DNA of 42,929 nucleotides from Adonisia turfae CCMR0081 (GTDB lineage: Bacteria > Cyanobacteriota > Cyanobacteriia > Phormidesmidales > Phormidesmidaceae): the NCBI RefSeq assembly GCF_011009555.1, contig NZ_QXHD01000004.1, forward strand, positions 221,862-264,790, given 5' to 3'. The notes under the pieces were generated by a model. That model made no database searches. It was not told where the DNA came from and saw only the letters and a list, made by a program, of their open reading frames with translations. Shown here piece after piece: positions 16,427 to 24,957 of the stretch (the first letter of the stretch is position 1; every line of letters begins with the position of its first letter). A program made the position numbers and the translations under genes.

Positions 16427-16520
16427 AGTATTCTCCTTTTTTTAAAATCTAGACGGCTCTCGACAAAGAGACTCTTTGAACATGAACAACAAACCACCAG
16501 AAGCGTTCTGGAGATTGTTG

Positions 16521-16649
16521 TTATGCTGCTAGCCATTTACAAACAAGGCGATTATTTTCCACAACCCATGTTGCTTTTAGGCGCACTTTGGGTGCAATTT
16601 GTCCCGTAGCACCAGATTTACAATTGTTTTTTTGGGTAGTTGAAAACAT
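16521..16649 (-). CDS. 42-residue small protein
   Basis: A short frame starting ATG at 16649 with GGAG eight bases ahead, a good ribosome binding site. The peptide begins MFSTTQKNNCKSGATG, continues QIAPKVRLKATWVV, and ends ENNRLVCKWLAA. It is basic, has two cysteines, and has no signal peptide. It lies 94 bp upstream of the serine hydrolase/propeller gene on the same strand, so the two are probably co-transcribed. I do not recognise a family with certainty. A small regulatory or structural peptide, or a precursor peptide, are both possible. Confidence 0.5.
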   Translation of the reverse strand: MFSTTQKNNCKSGATGQIAPKVRLKATWVVENNRLVCKWLAA

Positions 16650-16706
16650 GACACAGACTCCAATCAGTTTGTCTATGCCTATCTAAACCAAACACCAACT
16701 GAGATC

Positions 16707-16775
16707 TTGACCGAGTTCTTAGGACTTTTGACCGACTTTTTTCCAAATTTGGAAAGTGACGTGCCACATTTGGAA
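16707..16775. promoter_or_regulatory. control region with two pairs of direct repeats at 21-bp spacing
   Basis: TTGACCGA occurs at 16707 and 16728, and ATTTGGAA at 16747 and 16768; both pairs are 21 bp apart, two turns of the helix. The first ATTTGGAA is half of a perfect 16-bp palindrome, TTTCCAAATTTGGAAA, at 16740-16755. The block sits between the small gene/hydrolase unit and the NB-ARC gene, so one protein could bind one face of the DNA and control both directions. Confidence 0.55.
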
Positions 16776-16955
16776 CGTCGACATCTCGCAACTTTTATTT
16801 ATTTATGCTTCAGCCGAGCTCATGCTCCGTTTGGCTTCATGGTACTTACGTTATTAATAATATGAATGCACATTATGCAATTGATAGATGAGTACTGTCA
16901 GTAAAATACTTTCAGCTAGTTGATATAGTCATAAGCATGTGGAGCCCTATTGGTT

Positions 16956-19900
16956 ATGTCTCGCTCTCTAAAGGTCCATAGTCAGTCGACTCAAACCGTT
17001 AAAAGCTCACTAAAACGGTGTGGTTTTCGCAGTCAGCGCTCCCTAGCTGAGGACCTGGGAATGGCTCTATCGACCGTCAGTCGGTTTCTTAATGGCAAGC
17101 CCGTTGACTTTGCGACGTTTGTGGAAATTTGCGATCGCTTAAGCCTAGAGTGGCGAACAATCACCGACATCGCTGATGATACTACATCCGAGACCGACTT
17201 AGAAACATCATCAGCCCTGCCATCTGAAGCTGCTCTATTGTCTTCTGACATTATCCCACCAGAACAACCTCCTGCATCTGAGCCCACCACAGATACACCA
17301 CAGCAGGATTGGGAAGAAGCCATCGACACCACTTTTTTCCATGGACGCAATGACGAACTAGCCAAATTAAAGAACGCTATTCTCACAGATAAATGCCGTC
17401 TGGTAGCGATTTTAGGTTTAGGCGGCATTGGTAAAACCAGTCTGGCCGCAAAACTAGCACAGACCGTTTCCTCAGATTTTGATGTTGTTATCTGGCGCTC
17501 TGTACGCAATGCCCCTTCCCTTAAACACCTACTTAAGGAGATGGTGCCTTTCGTATCACAGCAACAGGATATGGCACCCACTACAGAACGACTCTTCCAT
17601 TGGCTACGGAGTCGACGCTGTTTGATTATTTTAGATAATGTAGAAACATTGCTAGAAAGTGGGCAATCAGGTCAATACCGTACTGGGTATGAAGACTATG
17701 GCGATCTGCTACGTCGATTTGGAGAAACCACTCACCGTAGCTGCTTAATGATCACTAGCCGAGAAAAGCCCAGCGAAATTGGCGTTTTAGAGAGTAATCA
17801 GCTATTAACCCGCTCATTTCAGCTAGGTGGATCAGCAGAAGCAGCGCAAGCCATTGTCGAAGCAAAAGGGTTGCTGGGTACCCCCGAAACAATCCAACAG
17901 TTTTGTCAACGCTATGGAAATAATCCCCTCGCCATTAAAATTGTAGGCACCTCAATTCAGTCAATCTTTGATGGGGATATTGATCTCTTTTTACGGGAAA
18001 ATGCCCCTGTCTTTAATGATTTCCGTAGACTGCTCAACCAACAATTTGAGCGACTGTCTCCGCTTGAACAAAGCATTTTGTACTGGCTGGCCATCAATCG
18101 AGAATGGACAACAACATCTGAACTATTGGATGATATCTGGCCTGTAATTTCACGGGCAGATGTGTTTGATGCCTTAGAATCTCTGAGCTGGCGGTCACTG
18201 ATCGAAGTAAAAGGAGGTCAATATACTCAGCAACCGGTCATTATGGAGCATGTTACTGAGCGGTTGATTCAAACTATTTATGAAGAGCTAACGATTCTGA
18301 GCCAGCCGGAAAATCTGACGCTCGCAACGGCATCTCCACATCTCTTTCATACCCATGCCTTATTGAAAACAACGAATAGAGATTATGTGCGTGACAGCCA
18401 GCGACGGATGATTCTTGCCCCCATCACCAAACGGTTGCAAGCACTACTGATCCAGCCACACATGGTAAGTCAATATATGATATCTATTTTGACGAATCTC
18501 AGACAGGTGGTCGCAGGCTATGGTGTTGGCAACTTTATTAACCTGTGCCGACAACTTGATGTCGATTTAACAGGCTACGATTTTTCTAATTTAGCTATTT
18601 GGCAAGCAAATCTAAAAGAAATTAGTTTGCGAGAAACCAGCTTTGCTCAAGCAAATTTTCAGAATTGTCAATTTAACCATGATTTCGGTGCCGTTATCGC
18701 TCTGGCAGTCAATCCAGATAATACCCTGCTAGCAATTGGTGATTTGCAAGGACATATTCTCATTTGGGACCTGGAAACATATAACCATTTAGAAACCATT
18801 AACGGTCACCCGGAAGGTGTCTTTTCGGTCGAGTTCTCTCCCGATGGGAAATACTTACTCAGTGGTAGCGGTGATGCCACACTTAAACTTTGGCAGACAA
18901 CTAACTATCAGTGTATCCAAACCTTTCAAGGACATCATCAAACGGTGATGTCCGTTGCCTTTTCACCAGATGGCACGCAAATTGCAAGCGCTGGTATTGA
19001 TAAGCGCATTAAACTGTGGGATATCACGAGTGGGCGATGTGTGAGAACCTTGAAAGGACACAACGGTGCCATTAGGGCAATCGTGTTTGCAAAGACAAAG
19101 CCAATCTTAGCAAGTGCGAGTTTTGACAATACTGTTAAGCTTTGGAATTGGGAAACAGGTCAATGCATTAACACTCTGGTAGGTCATACTCAAGGTGTCT
19201 GGAGCGTAGACTTTGGTCCGGATGACCATTTGCTAGTCAGTAGCAGTAATGACCATAGTGTTCGCGTATGGGATGCTGCCACAGGAGACTGTCTCAAGGT
19301 GTTGTCAGGGCATCAACATGCTGTTTGGTGCGTGAAAGTTAGCCCTGATGGAAACAATTTTGTCAGCGGTGATTACAGCGGTTTAATTAAGCTTTGGGAT
19401 CTGAAATCTTACACATGCGAACGGTCTCTTCAAGGACATAATAGTTGGGTGTGGTCGCTTGCATTTTCTAGAGATAGCACCTTCCTTTATAGCGGAGGCC
19501 AAGACCGTACTATCCGCATATGGGAATATCAGTATGGATGTTGTATCAAAACTCTCTCGGGATACACCAATACAGTATGGGCCCTTGACTTTTCCCCAGA
19601 TGGCAAAACATTAGCTAGTGGCAGTCACGATGGCAAGATTCGCCTTTGGGATATAACCCAGCAGCAATGTCGATCTACCCTTCTGCATCAAAGTTCGGTT
19701 TTTAACCTTAGCTTTAGCTCAGATGGTAACTACCTTGCCAGTGTTGGGGGAGAGCAACCTGTTGTTAAAGTTTGGCGTTTAGATAAAGAAAGCTGTTCCC
19801 AGCATTTAACTGGCCATACCGGTCTTATACGGTCAGTTAAATTCCATCCAAATAGTAACTTTTTATGCAGTACTGGCAGCGATCAGACTTGCAAACTGTG

Positions 19901-20549
19901 GAATATAGCCAGTAATGAAGACAATAACAACTATGTGAGAACATTTCTAGGACACAAGGAGACTATTTGGTCGGTGGCGTTCTCTCATAATGGCAGATAT
20001 ATGGCAACAGGCAGCTTTGACTGTTCTGTTAGACTGTGGAACCCTGAAACAGGTGATTGTTTGCAGACATTAGATCATTCTGATCATGTGCATTCAGTTG
20101 TATTCAGTTCTGATGACCGTTTATTAGCTAGCACTAGTTCTGATACGACGGTCAGGATTTGGAATGTTCAAACTGGTGAGTGTCTCAAAACGTTGACAGG
20201 CTTTGCTAATGCTGTTTTGACAGGCTTATTTCTATTAGATAGTTCTCAGTATGTGAGTGGCGAATTTAATGGCAATCTCAAAATTTGGGATGTGGAAAGC
20301 GGCCAATGTCAGCACACCATACAGGCCCATAACCATATTCTTTGGGCTCTAGCCTTGAGCCCGAATGGTCAGATACTTGCCAGTGGTGGAGAAGGAGACA
20401 CCATTAAACTATGGGACACCCAATCATGGCAGTGTATTGGCACTCTACAGTTGCCTGGCCCCTATGAAGGGATGAATCTAACCAACGCCACAGGGTTATC
20501 AACAGCAGAAAAAACAGCACTCTATGCGTTGGGTGCTGTTTCTGCATAG
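16956..20549 (+). CDS. HTH-NB-ARC-WD40 repeat protein (STAND NTPase)
   Basis: A 1197-aa protein. Residues about 15-75 form a Cro-like helix-turn-helix (SLAEDLGMALSTVSRFLNG). A linker rich in Ser, Pro and Glu leads to an NB-ARC NTPase with Walker A GLGGIGKT at 154-161, Walker B CLIILDN, and SCLMITSRE. After a pentapeptide-like bridge (DLTGYDFSNLAIWQANL) come 14 WD40 repeats from about residue 577 to 1175, enough for two seven-bladed propellers, then the tail GMNLTNATGLSTAEKTALYA that closes many cyanobacterial NB-ARC/WD40 proteins. STAND NTPases switch from monomer to oligomer on ligand sensing. The HTH suggests the output is transcription. A TTG at 16950 is closer to the GGAG at 16941 and could be the true start. 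Confidence 0.92.
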   Translation: MSRSLKVHSQSTQTVKSSLKRCGFRSQRSLAEDLGMALSTVSRFLNGKPVDFATFVEICDRLSLEWRTITDIADDTTSETDLETSSALPSEAALLSSDIIPPEQPPASEPTTDTPQQDWEEAIDTTFFHGRNDELAKLKNAILTDKCRLVAILGLGGIGKTSLAAKLAQTVSSDFDVVIWRSVRNAPSLKHLLKEMVPFVSQQQDMAPTTERLFHWLRSRRCLIILDNVETLLESGQSGQYRTGYEDYGDLLRRFGETTHRSCLMITSREKPSEIGVLESNQLLTRSFQLGGSAEAAQAIVEAKGLLGTPETIQQFCQRYGNNPLAIKIVGTSIQSIFDGDIDLFLRENAPVFNDFRRLLNQQFERLSPLEQSILYWLAINREWTTTSELLDDIWPVISRADVFDALESLSWRSLIEVKGGQYTQQPVIMEHVTERLIQTIYEELTILSQPENLTLATASPHLFHTHALLKTTNRDYVRDSQRRMILAPITKRLQALLIQPHMVSQYMISILTNLRQVVAGYGVGNFINLCRQLDVDLTGYDFSNLAIWQANLKEISLRETSFAQANFQNCQFNHDFGAVIALAVNPDNTLLAIGDLQGHILIWDLETYNHLETINGHPEGVFSVEFSPDGKYLLSGSGDATLKLWQTTNYQCIQTFQGHHQTVMSVAFSPDGTQIASAGIDKRIKLWDITSGRCVRTLKGHNGAIRAIVFAKTKPILASASFDNTVKLWNWETGQCINTLVGHTQGVWSVDFGPDDHLLVSSSNDHSVRVWDAATGDCLKVLSGHQHAVWCVKVSPDGNNFVSGDYSGLIKLWDLKSYTCERSLQGHNSWVWSLAFSRDSTFLYSGGQDRTIRIWEYQYGCCIKTLSGYTNTVWALDFSPDGKTLASGSHDGKIRLWDITQQQCRSTLLHQSSVFNLSFSSDGNYLASVGGEQPVVKVWRLDKESCSQHLTGHTGLIRSVKFHPNSNFLCSTGSDQTCKLWNIASNEDNNNYVRTFLGHKETIWSVAFSHNGRYMATGSFDCSVRLWNPETGDCLQTLDHSDHVHSVVFSSDDRLLASTSSDTTVRIWNVQTGECLKTLTGFANAVLTGLFLLDSSQYVSGEFNGNLKIWDVESGQCQHTIQAHNHILWALALSPNGQILASGGEGDTIKLWDTQSWQCIGTLQLPGPYEGMNLTNATGLSTAEKTALYALGAVSA

Positions 20550-20570
20550 GTCGTCACAGCATCCAAACGA

Positions 20571-21455
20571 TTACCAACCATCATCGCGGTAGTCTTGATC
20601 GTCACGATAGTCACGGTCTGGGTAGTTGCGATCGCTCCTCCGCTCATCAGACCCTCGACCACGATAGCCCCGGTCATCATAGCCTTGGCCACGATCCCCC
20701 TGATTGTCATAGCCCTGACCGCGATATTGCCGATCATCATAGCCACGCTGGGGATAATCACGGCCTGAGCCCTGATCCGAATAGCCTCGCTCTGGATAAC
20801 CCTGGTCTGGATAACCGCCTCTACCACCCTGGTTACCGTAGCGTTGGTCATCATAGCCGCCACGACCGTAGCCACGATCGTCATAGCCCCTGTCCTGGTA
20901 GCCCCTGCCCTCCTGGTTGCCATAGCCCACATCATCATAGCCACGACCATAACCACGATCACCATAGGGATCGCGATAGTTTCTGCCATAGGGGTTGCCA
21001 TAGGGATCTCGCTGAGGCTTGCCGCCACTTTCCACATAGCGCTTCAGCTGGTAAGCCATGCGTCGCAGTCCATCCCGCTCATCCTCTCGAATAAACGGTA
21101 GAAAGATGCCCGATAGGGGACCGACAAAAATATCACGATGCAAATAGCGCGTCCGCCCAGGGGTTACTTCTTGCATTTCAAAGGAATGCTCTGTTTTTAA
21201 CCCTGGAATTTTCGAAACCCACCTTAGACAGTTACCTGGTCGTAAGGTGGTTACCACGGGCTGAAATTCCGTATCAGCATCGCCTTCAATGCGCTGCATC
21301 GCCAGAAATACTTCGCGACCTAGCATAAAGTTTGAGCGCGGATCACAATCGTAGAGAAACGTATTCCAATAACGCCAGTCTTCCTTACGAACCAAGGCAT
21401 CCCAGACTGCAGCAGCGGTGGCATTAATTTCAATTTCAGCGTAGAGACTTGGCAT
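20571..21455 (-). CDS. SRPBCC-domain protein with a Tyr/Gly/Arg/Asp-rich disordered tail
   Basis: A 294-aa protein. Residues 1-160 look like a SRPBCC (polyketide cyclase/START-like) ligand-binding fold: IEINATAAAVWDALVRKEDW at the start, then TEFQPVVTTLRPGNCLRW and a C-terminal helix DERDGLRRMAYQLKRYVE. From residue 165 to the end the chain is low complexity, built of RGYDD, YGRGG, DRGYG and similar units, and must be disordered. I chose the ATG at 21455 because translation further upstream would read through a tandem DNA repeat. The gene is convergent with the NB-ARC gene, 21 bp apart. Ligand and role unknown; RNA binding or condensate formation by the tail is possible. Confidence 0.82.
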   Translation of the reverse strand: MPSLYAEIEINATAAAVWDALVRKEDWRYWNTFLYDCDPRSNFMLGREVFLAMQRIEGDADTEFQPVVTTLRPGNCLRWVSKIPGLKTEHSFEMQEVTPGRTRYLHRDIFVGPLSGIFLPFIREDERDGLRRMAYQLKRYVESGGKPQRDPYGNPYGRNYRDPYGDRGYGRGYDDVGYGNQEGRGYQDRGYDDRGYGRGGYDDQRYGNQGGRGGYPDQGYPERGYSDQGSGRDYPQRGYDDRQYRGQGYDNQGDRGQGYDDRGYRGRGSDERRSDRNYPDRDYRDDQDYRDDGW

Positions 21456-21463
21456 AGTGCGAA

Positions 21464-21503
21464 GGCAATGGGGAGTGGGCAATGGGGAGTGGGCAATGGG
21501 GAG
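21464..21503. repeat. 14-bp tandem repeat, three units
   Basis: GGCAATGGGGAGTG repeated twice exactly and a third time for 12 bases. It lies just upstream of the SRPBCC start codon. Short tandemly repeated sequences of this kind are common in cyanobacterial intergenic DNA. Confidence 0.85.
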
Positions 21504-21507
21504 ATTT

Positions 21508-21537
21508 TGTAGGAGCATTCCATGACACTCTCCTACA
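21508..21537. promoter_or_regulatory. 8-bp inverted repeat in the SRPBCC leader
   Basis: TGTAGGAG and CTCCTACA, perfect, with a 14-base loop. It lies between the divergent SRPBCC and malic enzyme genes. It could be an operator or a leader hairpin; it has no T-run. Confidence 0.4.
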
Positions 21538-21682
21538 GAAAGGCACAGAGCGCCGTAGGAAAAGAAATTATTTTGTGACCGCCTTTTTATATGGTTGGTT
21601 TCAGGGGTCGCGAGATGGGACCATCAAGGCTTAACATTTTTTTACTACATACCCGCTCCCTATCATCCGAGGTTTTTAGAAA

Positions 21683-23080
21683 ATGGTCAGCTTGACACCG
21701 AACCCTAGCTATAGTTTAACCATCCGCATGCATGTGCCCAACCAAGCAGGCATGTTGGCTAAGGTGACCCAGGCAATCGCCGATGCTGGCGGAAGCCTGG
21801 GTGACATTGATGTGGTGGAACGATGTCGAGAAAACGTTACCCGCGATGTCAGTGTGGATGCTGCTAGTGCTGAACATGCCGAGGAAATTGTCAATGCAAT
21901 ATATGCCCTAGAGCAGATCGAAGTGGTAAAGGTGCACGATCGCACCTTTAAGCTGCACGAAGGCGGCAAAATCCACATGGAATGCAAGGCCCCTGTGCGC
22001 AGTCAAGAAGATTTAGCCATGGCCTATACCCCCGGTGTAGGACGGGTGTGTTCTGAAATTGCGCGGCATCCGGAACGGGTGTATGACCTGACCATTAAAT
22101 CCAATACAGTGGCAATTGTCACCGATGGCAGTGCCGTCTTAGGACTGGGCAATTTGGGACCCGAGGGTGCTTTGCCAGTGATGGAAGGGAAAGCGATGCT
22201 GTTTAAGGAGTTTGCAGGTTTAGATGGCTTTCCCATTTGCCTCAATACCCAGGACACCGATGAAATTGTGGAGACAGTGAAACGAATTGCGCCAGTATTT
22301 GGTGGCGTCAATTTAGAAGATATCAGTGCCCCCCGTTGTTTTGAAATTGAAGCCCGTCTTCAGAAGGAACTGGATATTCCTATTTTTCATGACGACCAGC
22401 ATGGGACAGCCATTGTCAGTCTGGCCGCTTTGGTAAATGCTCTCAAGGTCGTGGGCAAAGAACCACAAATGGCAGAAATTAAACTTGTCATCAATGGTGC
22501 AGGTGCCGCAGGCCTGGCCATGGCACGGCTATTCAAGAAAGCAGGAGTTAATCACATTACGGTGTGTGATTCAAAGGGAATTATCAGTCGCGATCGCACC
22601 GATCTCAACAGCCGCAAACAAGAATTTGTCGTGGACCAAGGCGGCACCCTCGCCGATGCCATGGTAGGCGCAGATGTATTTATGGGGGTAAGCGCTCCTG
22701 GTGTCGTCACCGTAGACATGGTGAAATCCATGGCCAAAGATCCCATCGTTTTTGCCATGGCCAATCCGGTACCCGAAATTCAGCCTGAATTATTAGACGG
22801 CATCGTGGCTGTCATGGCTACGGGACGTAGCGATTACCCTAACCAGATTAATAATGTGCTGGCATTTCCTGGCCTGCTGCGGGGGGCCATTGACTGTCGT
22901 GCTGAAGCGATTACCACCAGCATGTTTTTGCATGCAGCCCATGCGATCTCAACGCTGATTCCCGACAACGAGCTACGTCCTGACCACATTGTCCCCTCAG
23001 TGTTTGATCATCGGGTAGCGACTGCAGTCGCAGCTGCCGTGCAACAAGCCGCTCGCGATGCTGGAGTAGCCAGAAACTAG
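21683..23080 (+). CDS. malic enzyme with N-terminal ACT domain
   Basis: Oxidatively decarboxylates malate to pyruvate and CO2 with NAD(P)+. The 465-aa protein starts with an ACT domain (about residues 10-85; RMHVPNQAGMLAKVTQAI), which usually binds a small regulatory ligand. The catalytic part has the malic enzyme features AYTPGVGRVCSEI, the metal-binding acidic residues in GGVNLEDISAP and FHDDQHGTAIV, and the dinucleotide fold VINGAGAAGLAMARL. No PTA domain is fused at the C-terminus, unlike the long MaeB form. It is a single gene, followed by a strong hairpin. Choice of NAD or NADP cannot be read safely. Confidence 0.93.
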   Translation: MVSLTPNPSYSLTIRMHVPNQAGMLAKVTQAIADAGGSLGDIDVVERCRENVTRDVSVDAASAEHAEEIVNAIYALEQIEVVKVHDRTFKLHEGGKIHMECKAPVRSQEDLAMAYTPGVGRVCSEIARHPERVYDLTIKSNTVAIVTDGSAVLGLGNLGPEGALPVMEGKAMLFKEFAGLDGFPICLNTQDTDEIVETVKRIAPVFGGVNLEDISAPRCFEIEARLQKELDIPIFHDDQHGTAIVSLAALVNALKVVGKEPQMAEIKLVINGAGAAGLAMARLFKKAGVNHITVCDSKGIISRDRTDLNSRKQEFVVDQGGTLADAMVGADVFMGVSAPGVVTVDMVKSMAKDPIVFAMANPVPEIQPELLDGIVAVMATGRSDYPNQINNVLAFPGLLRGAIDCRAEAITTSMFLHAAHAISTLIPDNELRPDHIVPSVFDHRVATAVAAAVQQAARDAGVARN

Positions 23081-23126
23081 ACCTAGCAAACTTTGGCAAG
23101 CAAAAAGTTGTTGCACAGTCAGTTGC

Positions 23127-23163
23127 AGCCGGATGTCATTTAAACAAGAAATGACATCCGGCT
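23127..23163. terminator. 15-bp perfect hairpin after malic enzyme
   Basis: AGCCGGATGTCATTT and AAATGACATCCGGCT flank a 7-base loop. It is a very stable hairpin placed 46 bp past the stop codon. No long T-run follows, so it may act as a terminator, an mRNA 3'-end stabiliser, or both. Confidence 0.65.
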
Positions 23164-23286
23164 ATATCCATCAGAAATGCGATCAACTTCGGAGAACTTC
23201 GATGATGTTGGCAACAGTTGAGATCTCTTGACGTCATTGAGTACGTCTCATGGCACCTTCATCTTTCCTTTGGAGAAACTAGCACT

Positions 23287-23610
23287 ATGGCAAACGTTTT
23301 TTCCGAAGAGAAACCAATGACGACAACTAAAAAGTTCAATACTCCCAACAGTCATACCACTGCCTGGATTGCTCAAACCTGGTTATCCTTTGTTGTTTCA
23401 ATCTCAGCCACTGCTATCGGCATCATCTATTTACCAGCTGATGTCTGGTTAAAAGGGTACTTGGGTATGGGTTTACTCTTCTCTGTTGGTTCTACAGTCA
23501 GTTTATCTAAAACAATTCGCGATCAGGAAGAAGCCAAGCGTATGCTCAGTCGCATTGATGAAGCAAAATTAGAGCGGTTGTTGGCAGACTATGATCCGTT
23601 CAAACAATAA
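23287..23610 (+). CDS. YiaA/YiaB-like small inner membrane protein
   Basis: A 107-aa protein with two transmembrane helices (about TAWIAQTWLSFVVSISATAI and LKGYLGMGLLFSVGSTVSL). These are separated by a short loop and followed by KTIRDQEEAKRM, the pattern of the YiaA/B two-helix family. The C-terminal 30 residues form a charged helix in the cytoplasm. Function of the family is not established. I start it at the ATG at 23287 with GGAG 11 bases ahead; the ATG at 23317 is an alternative. It converges on rsmB with 5 bp between the stops. Confidence 0.75.
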   Translation: MANVFSEEKPMTTTKKFNTPNSHTTAWIAQTWLSFVVSISATAIGIIYLPADVWLKGYLGMGLLFSVGSTVSLSKTIRDQEEAKRMLSRIDEAKLERLLADYDPFKQ

Positions 23611-23615
23611 TGCCC

Positions 23616-24956
23616 TTACACGATTCGTCGCATTCTCACCATGAAGAAACCGTCCATATCCTGTTTGTGGGGCCATACCATGGCCCACCCCTGGTTTGTA
23701 ACAAAGGGTGCTACAGGAGAATCGTCTTCAGGGGGATCAATCTGCCAATCAGGGTGATCGGAGAGAAAGGCCTGAATCAAGTTTTGATTTTCATCGGGAT
23801 GGAGAGTACAGGTGGAATAAACCAGCACACCATCTGGCTTCACCCAATCCACTGCGGCCTCAAGTAATTCTCGTTGTAGGGTGGTGAGACCGGCAATGGA
23901 GTTGGGCGTCTGCCGCCAGCGGGCATCGGCGTGGCGATGCAGTGTTCCCAAACCAGAACAGGGCACATCTAACAATACTCGGTCGGCAATTCCCTTAAAC
24001 TCGGGATGCTCGCGACTATCTCCCATCACCGTTTCGATGCTGTTGAGCTGAAGTCGCTTGGCATTCTGACGGATCTTATTAAGGCGAGAAGAGGTGCGAT
24101 CGCAACCTAACACCCGTCCCCGATCCTCCATCATTTCTGCCAGATGCGTCGTTTTTCCCCCCGGTGCTCCACAGGCATCAATCACCGTTTCACCAGGCTG
24201 GGGATCCACCAAGTAGCTAACTAGCTGGGCGCTGCTATCCTGCACCATCCACCAACCTGCTTCATAGCCTGGCAGCTGGCGCACATTTCCCATGGGACCC
24301 ACAATCCTGAGGGCATCTGGAATGCCGCCATGGGGTACCACCGTTAGCCCGTGATCTGTCAGTGCAGTGGATACCTGATCAACCGTTGTACGCAATCGAT
24401 TCACCCGCAGGTCAATCTTAGGGGCTTGATTGAACCATTCACAAAGCCTGGCCACATCTGCAGCAGGCACTAGCTGCTGCCAGGCTTGGATAATCCAATC
24501 GGGATAACTATGCAAAACACCGAGGGCTGCGATCTCATCGGTGGGCAACTGTAGCGGATCACCCTTCGCTTCTTGCAGGCGGATATATTGCCGCAACATG
24601 CCATTCACCACACCGCTGAGTTTGCCGAGACGCTGCTGTTTGGCCAGCTGAACTGTTGTATCTACAACAGCATGATTGGGCACATGATCCAGATAACGTA
24701 GCTGATAGAATCCAACGTGCAGAATACGACGTAAATCGGCAGGCTGCTGATCAGCTCGCCGCTTACCCAGTTGATCAATCAGCGCATCCAGGGTGCGTTG
24801 GCGGCGTACGGTGCCATAGATTAATTCTGTCGCCAAACGTCTATCGGCGGGCATCAACGCAAATTTGCCGATATTGCGCTCCAGGGCAACATCGGCAAAT
24901 GCACCTTTGTCTATGTCTCTGAGTACTGTGAAGGCTAGCTGTCGCGCCGATATCAA
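23616..24956 (-). CDS. rsmB: 16S rRNA (cytosine(967)-C5)-methyltransferase
   Basis: Methylates C967 of 16S rRNA in the small ribosomal subunit. The 446-aa protein has an N-terminal NusB-like RNA-binding domain (about residues 1-130; RQLAFTVLRDIDKGAFADV), and a SAM domain with DACGAPGGKTTHLAE. Both conserved cysteines of RNA m5C methyltransferases are present, in DVPCSGLGTLHRH and VYSTCTLHPDENQ. The start is a TTG at 24956, one base past the stop of the small membrane protein gene, with AAGGGTAAG inside that gene as the likely ribosome binding site. It is the last gene of the petN cluster. Confidence 0.94.
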   Translation of the reverse strand: MISARQLAFTVLRDIDKGAFADVALERNIGKFALMPADRRLATELIYGTVRRQRTLDALIDQLGKRRADQQPADLRRILHVGFYQLRYLDHVPNHAVVDTTVQLAKQQRLGKLSGVVNGMLRQYIRLQEAKGDPLQLPTDEIAALGVLHSYPDWIIQAWQQLVPAADVARLCEWFNQAPKIDLRVNRLRTTVDQVSTALTDHGLTVVPHGGIPDALRIVGPMGNVRQLPGYEAGWWMVQDSSAQLVSYLVDPQPGETVIDACGAPGGKTTHLAEMMEDRGRVLGCDRTSSRLNKIRQNAKRLQLNSIETVMGDSREHPEFKGIADRVLLDVPCSGLGTLHRHADARWRQTPNSIAGLTTLQRELLEAAVDWVKPDGVLVYSTCTLHPDENQNLIQAFLSDHPDWQIDPPEDDSPVAPFVTNQGWAMVWPHKQDMDGFFMVRMRRIV

Positions 24957-24957
24957 A

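Larger units (their letters stand above)
16427..16955. other. divergent intergenic region with small gene and control repeats
   Basis: Lies between the hydrolase gene and the divergent NB-ARC gene. It contains a 42-codon gene on the minus strand and a dense block of direct repeats and a 16-bp palindrome, described separately. The AT-rich stretch 16790-16940 ahead of the NB-ARC gene probably carries its promoter. Confidence 0.5.

Noticed and set aside
20844..21101. Ile/Ala/Thr-rich frame opposite the SRPBCC tail
   Set aside because: Low-complexity product of reading the repeat tail on the other strand; not membrane protein evidence.
21464..21503. tandem repeat considered as a CRISPR or insertion-sequence end
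   Set aside because: Units are only 14 bp with no spacers, and no cas or transposase gene is near; it is a short tandem repeat.
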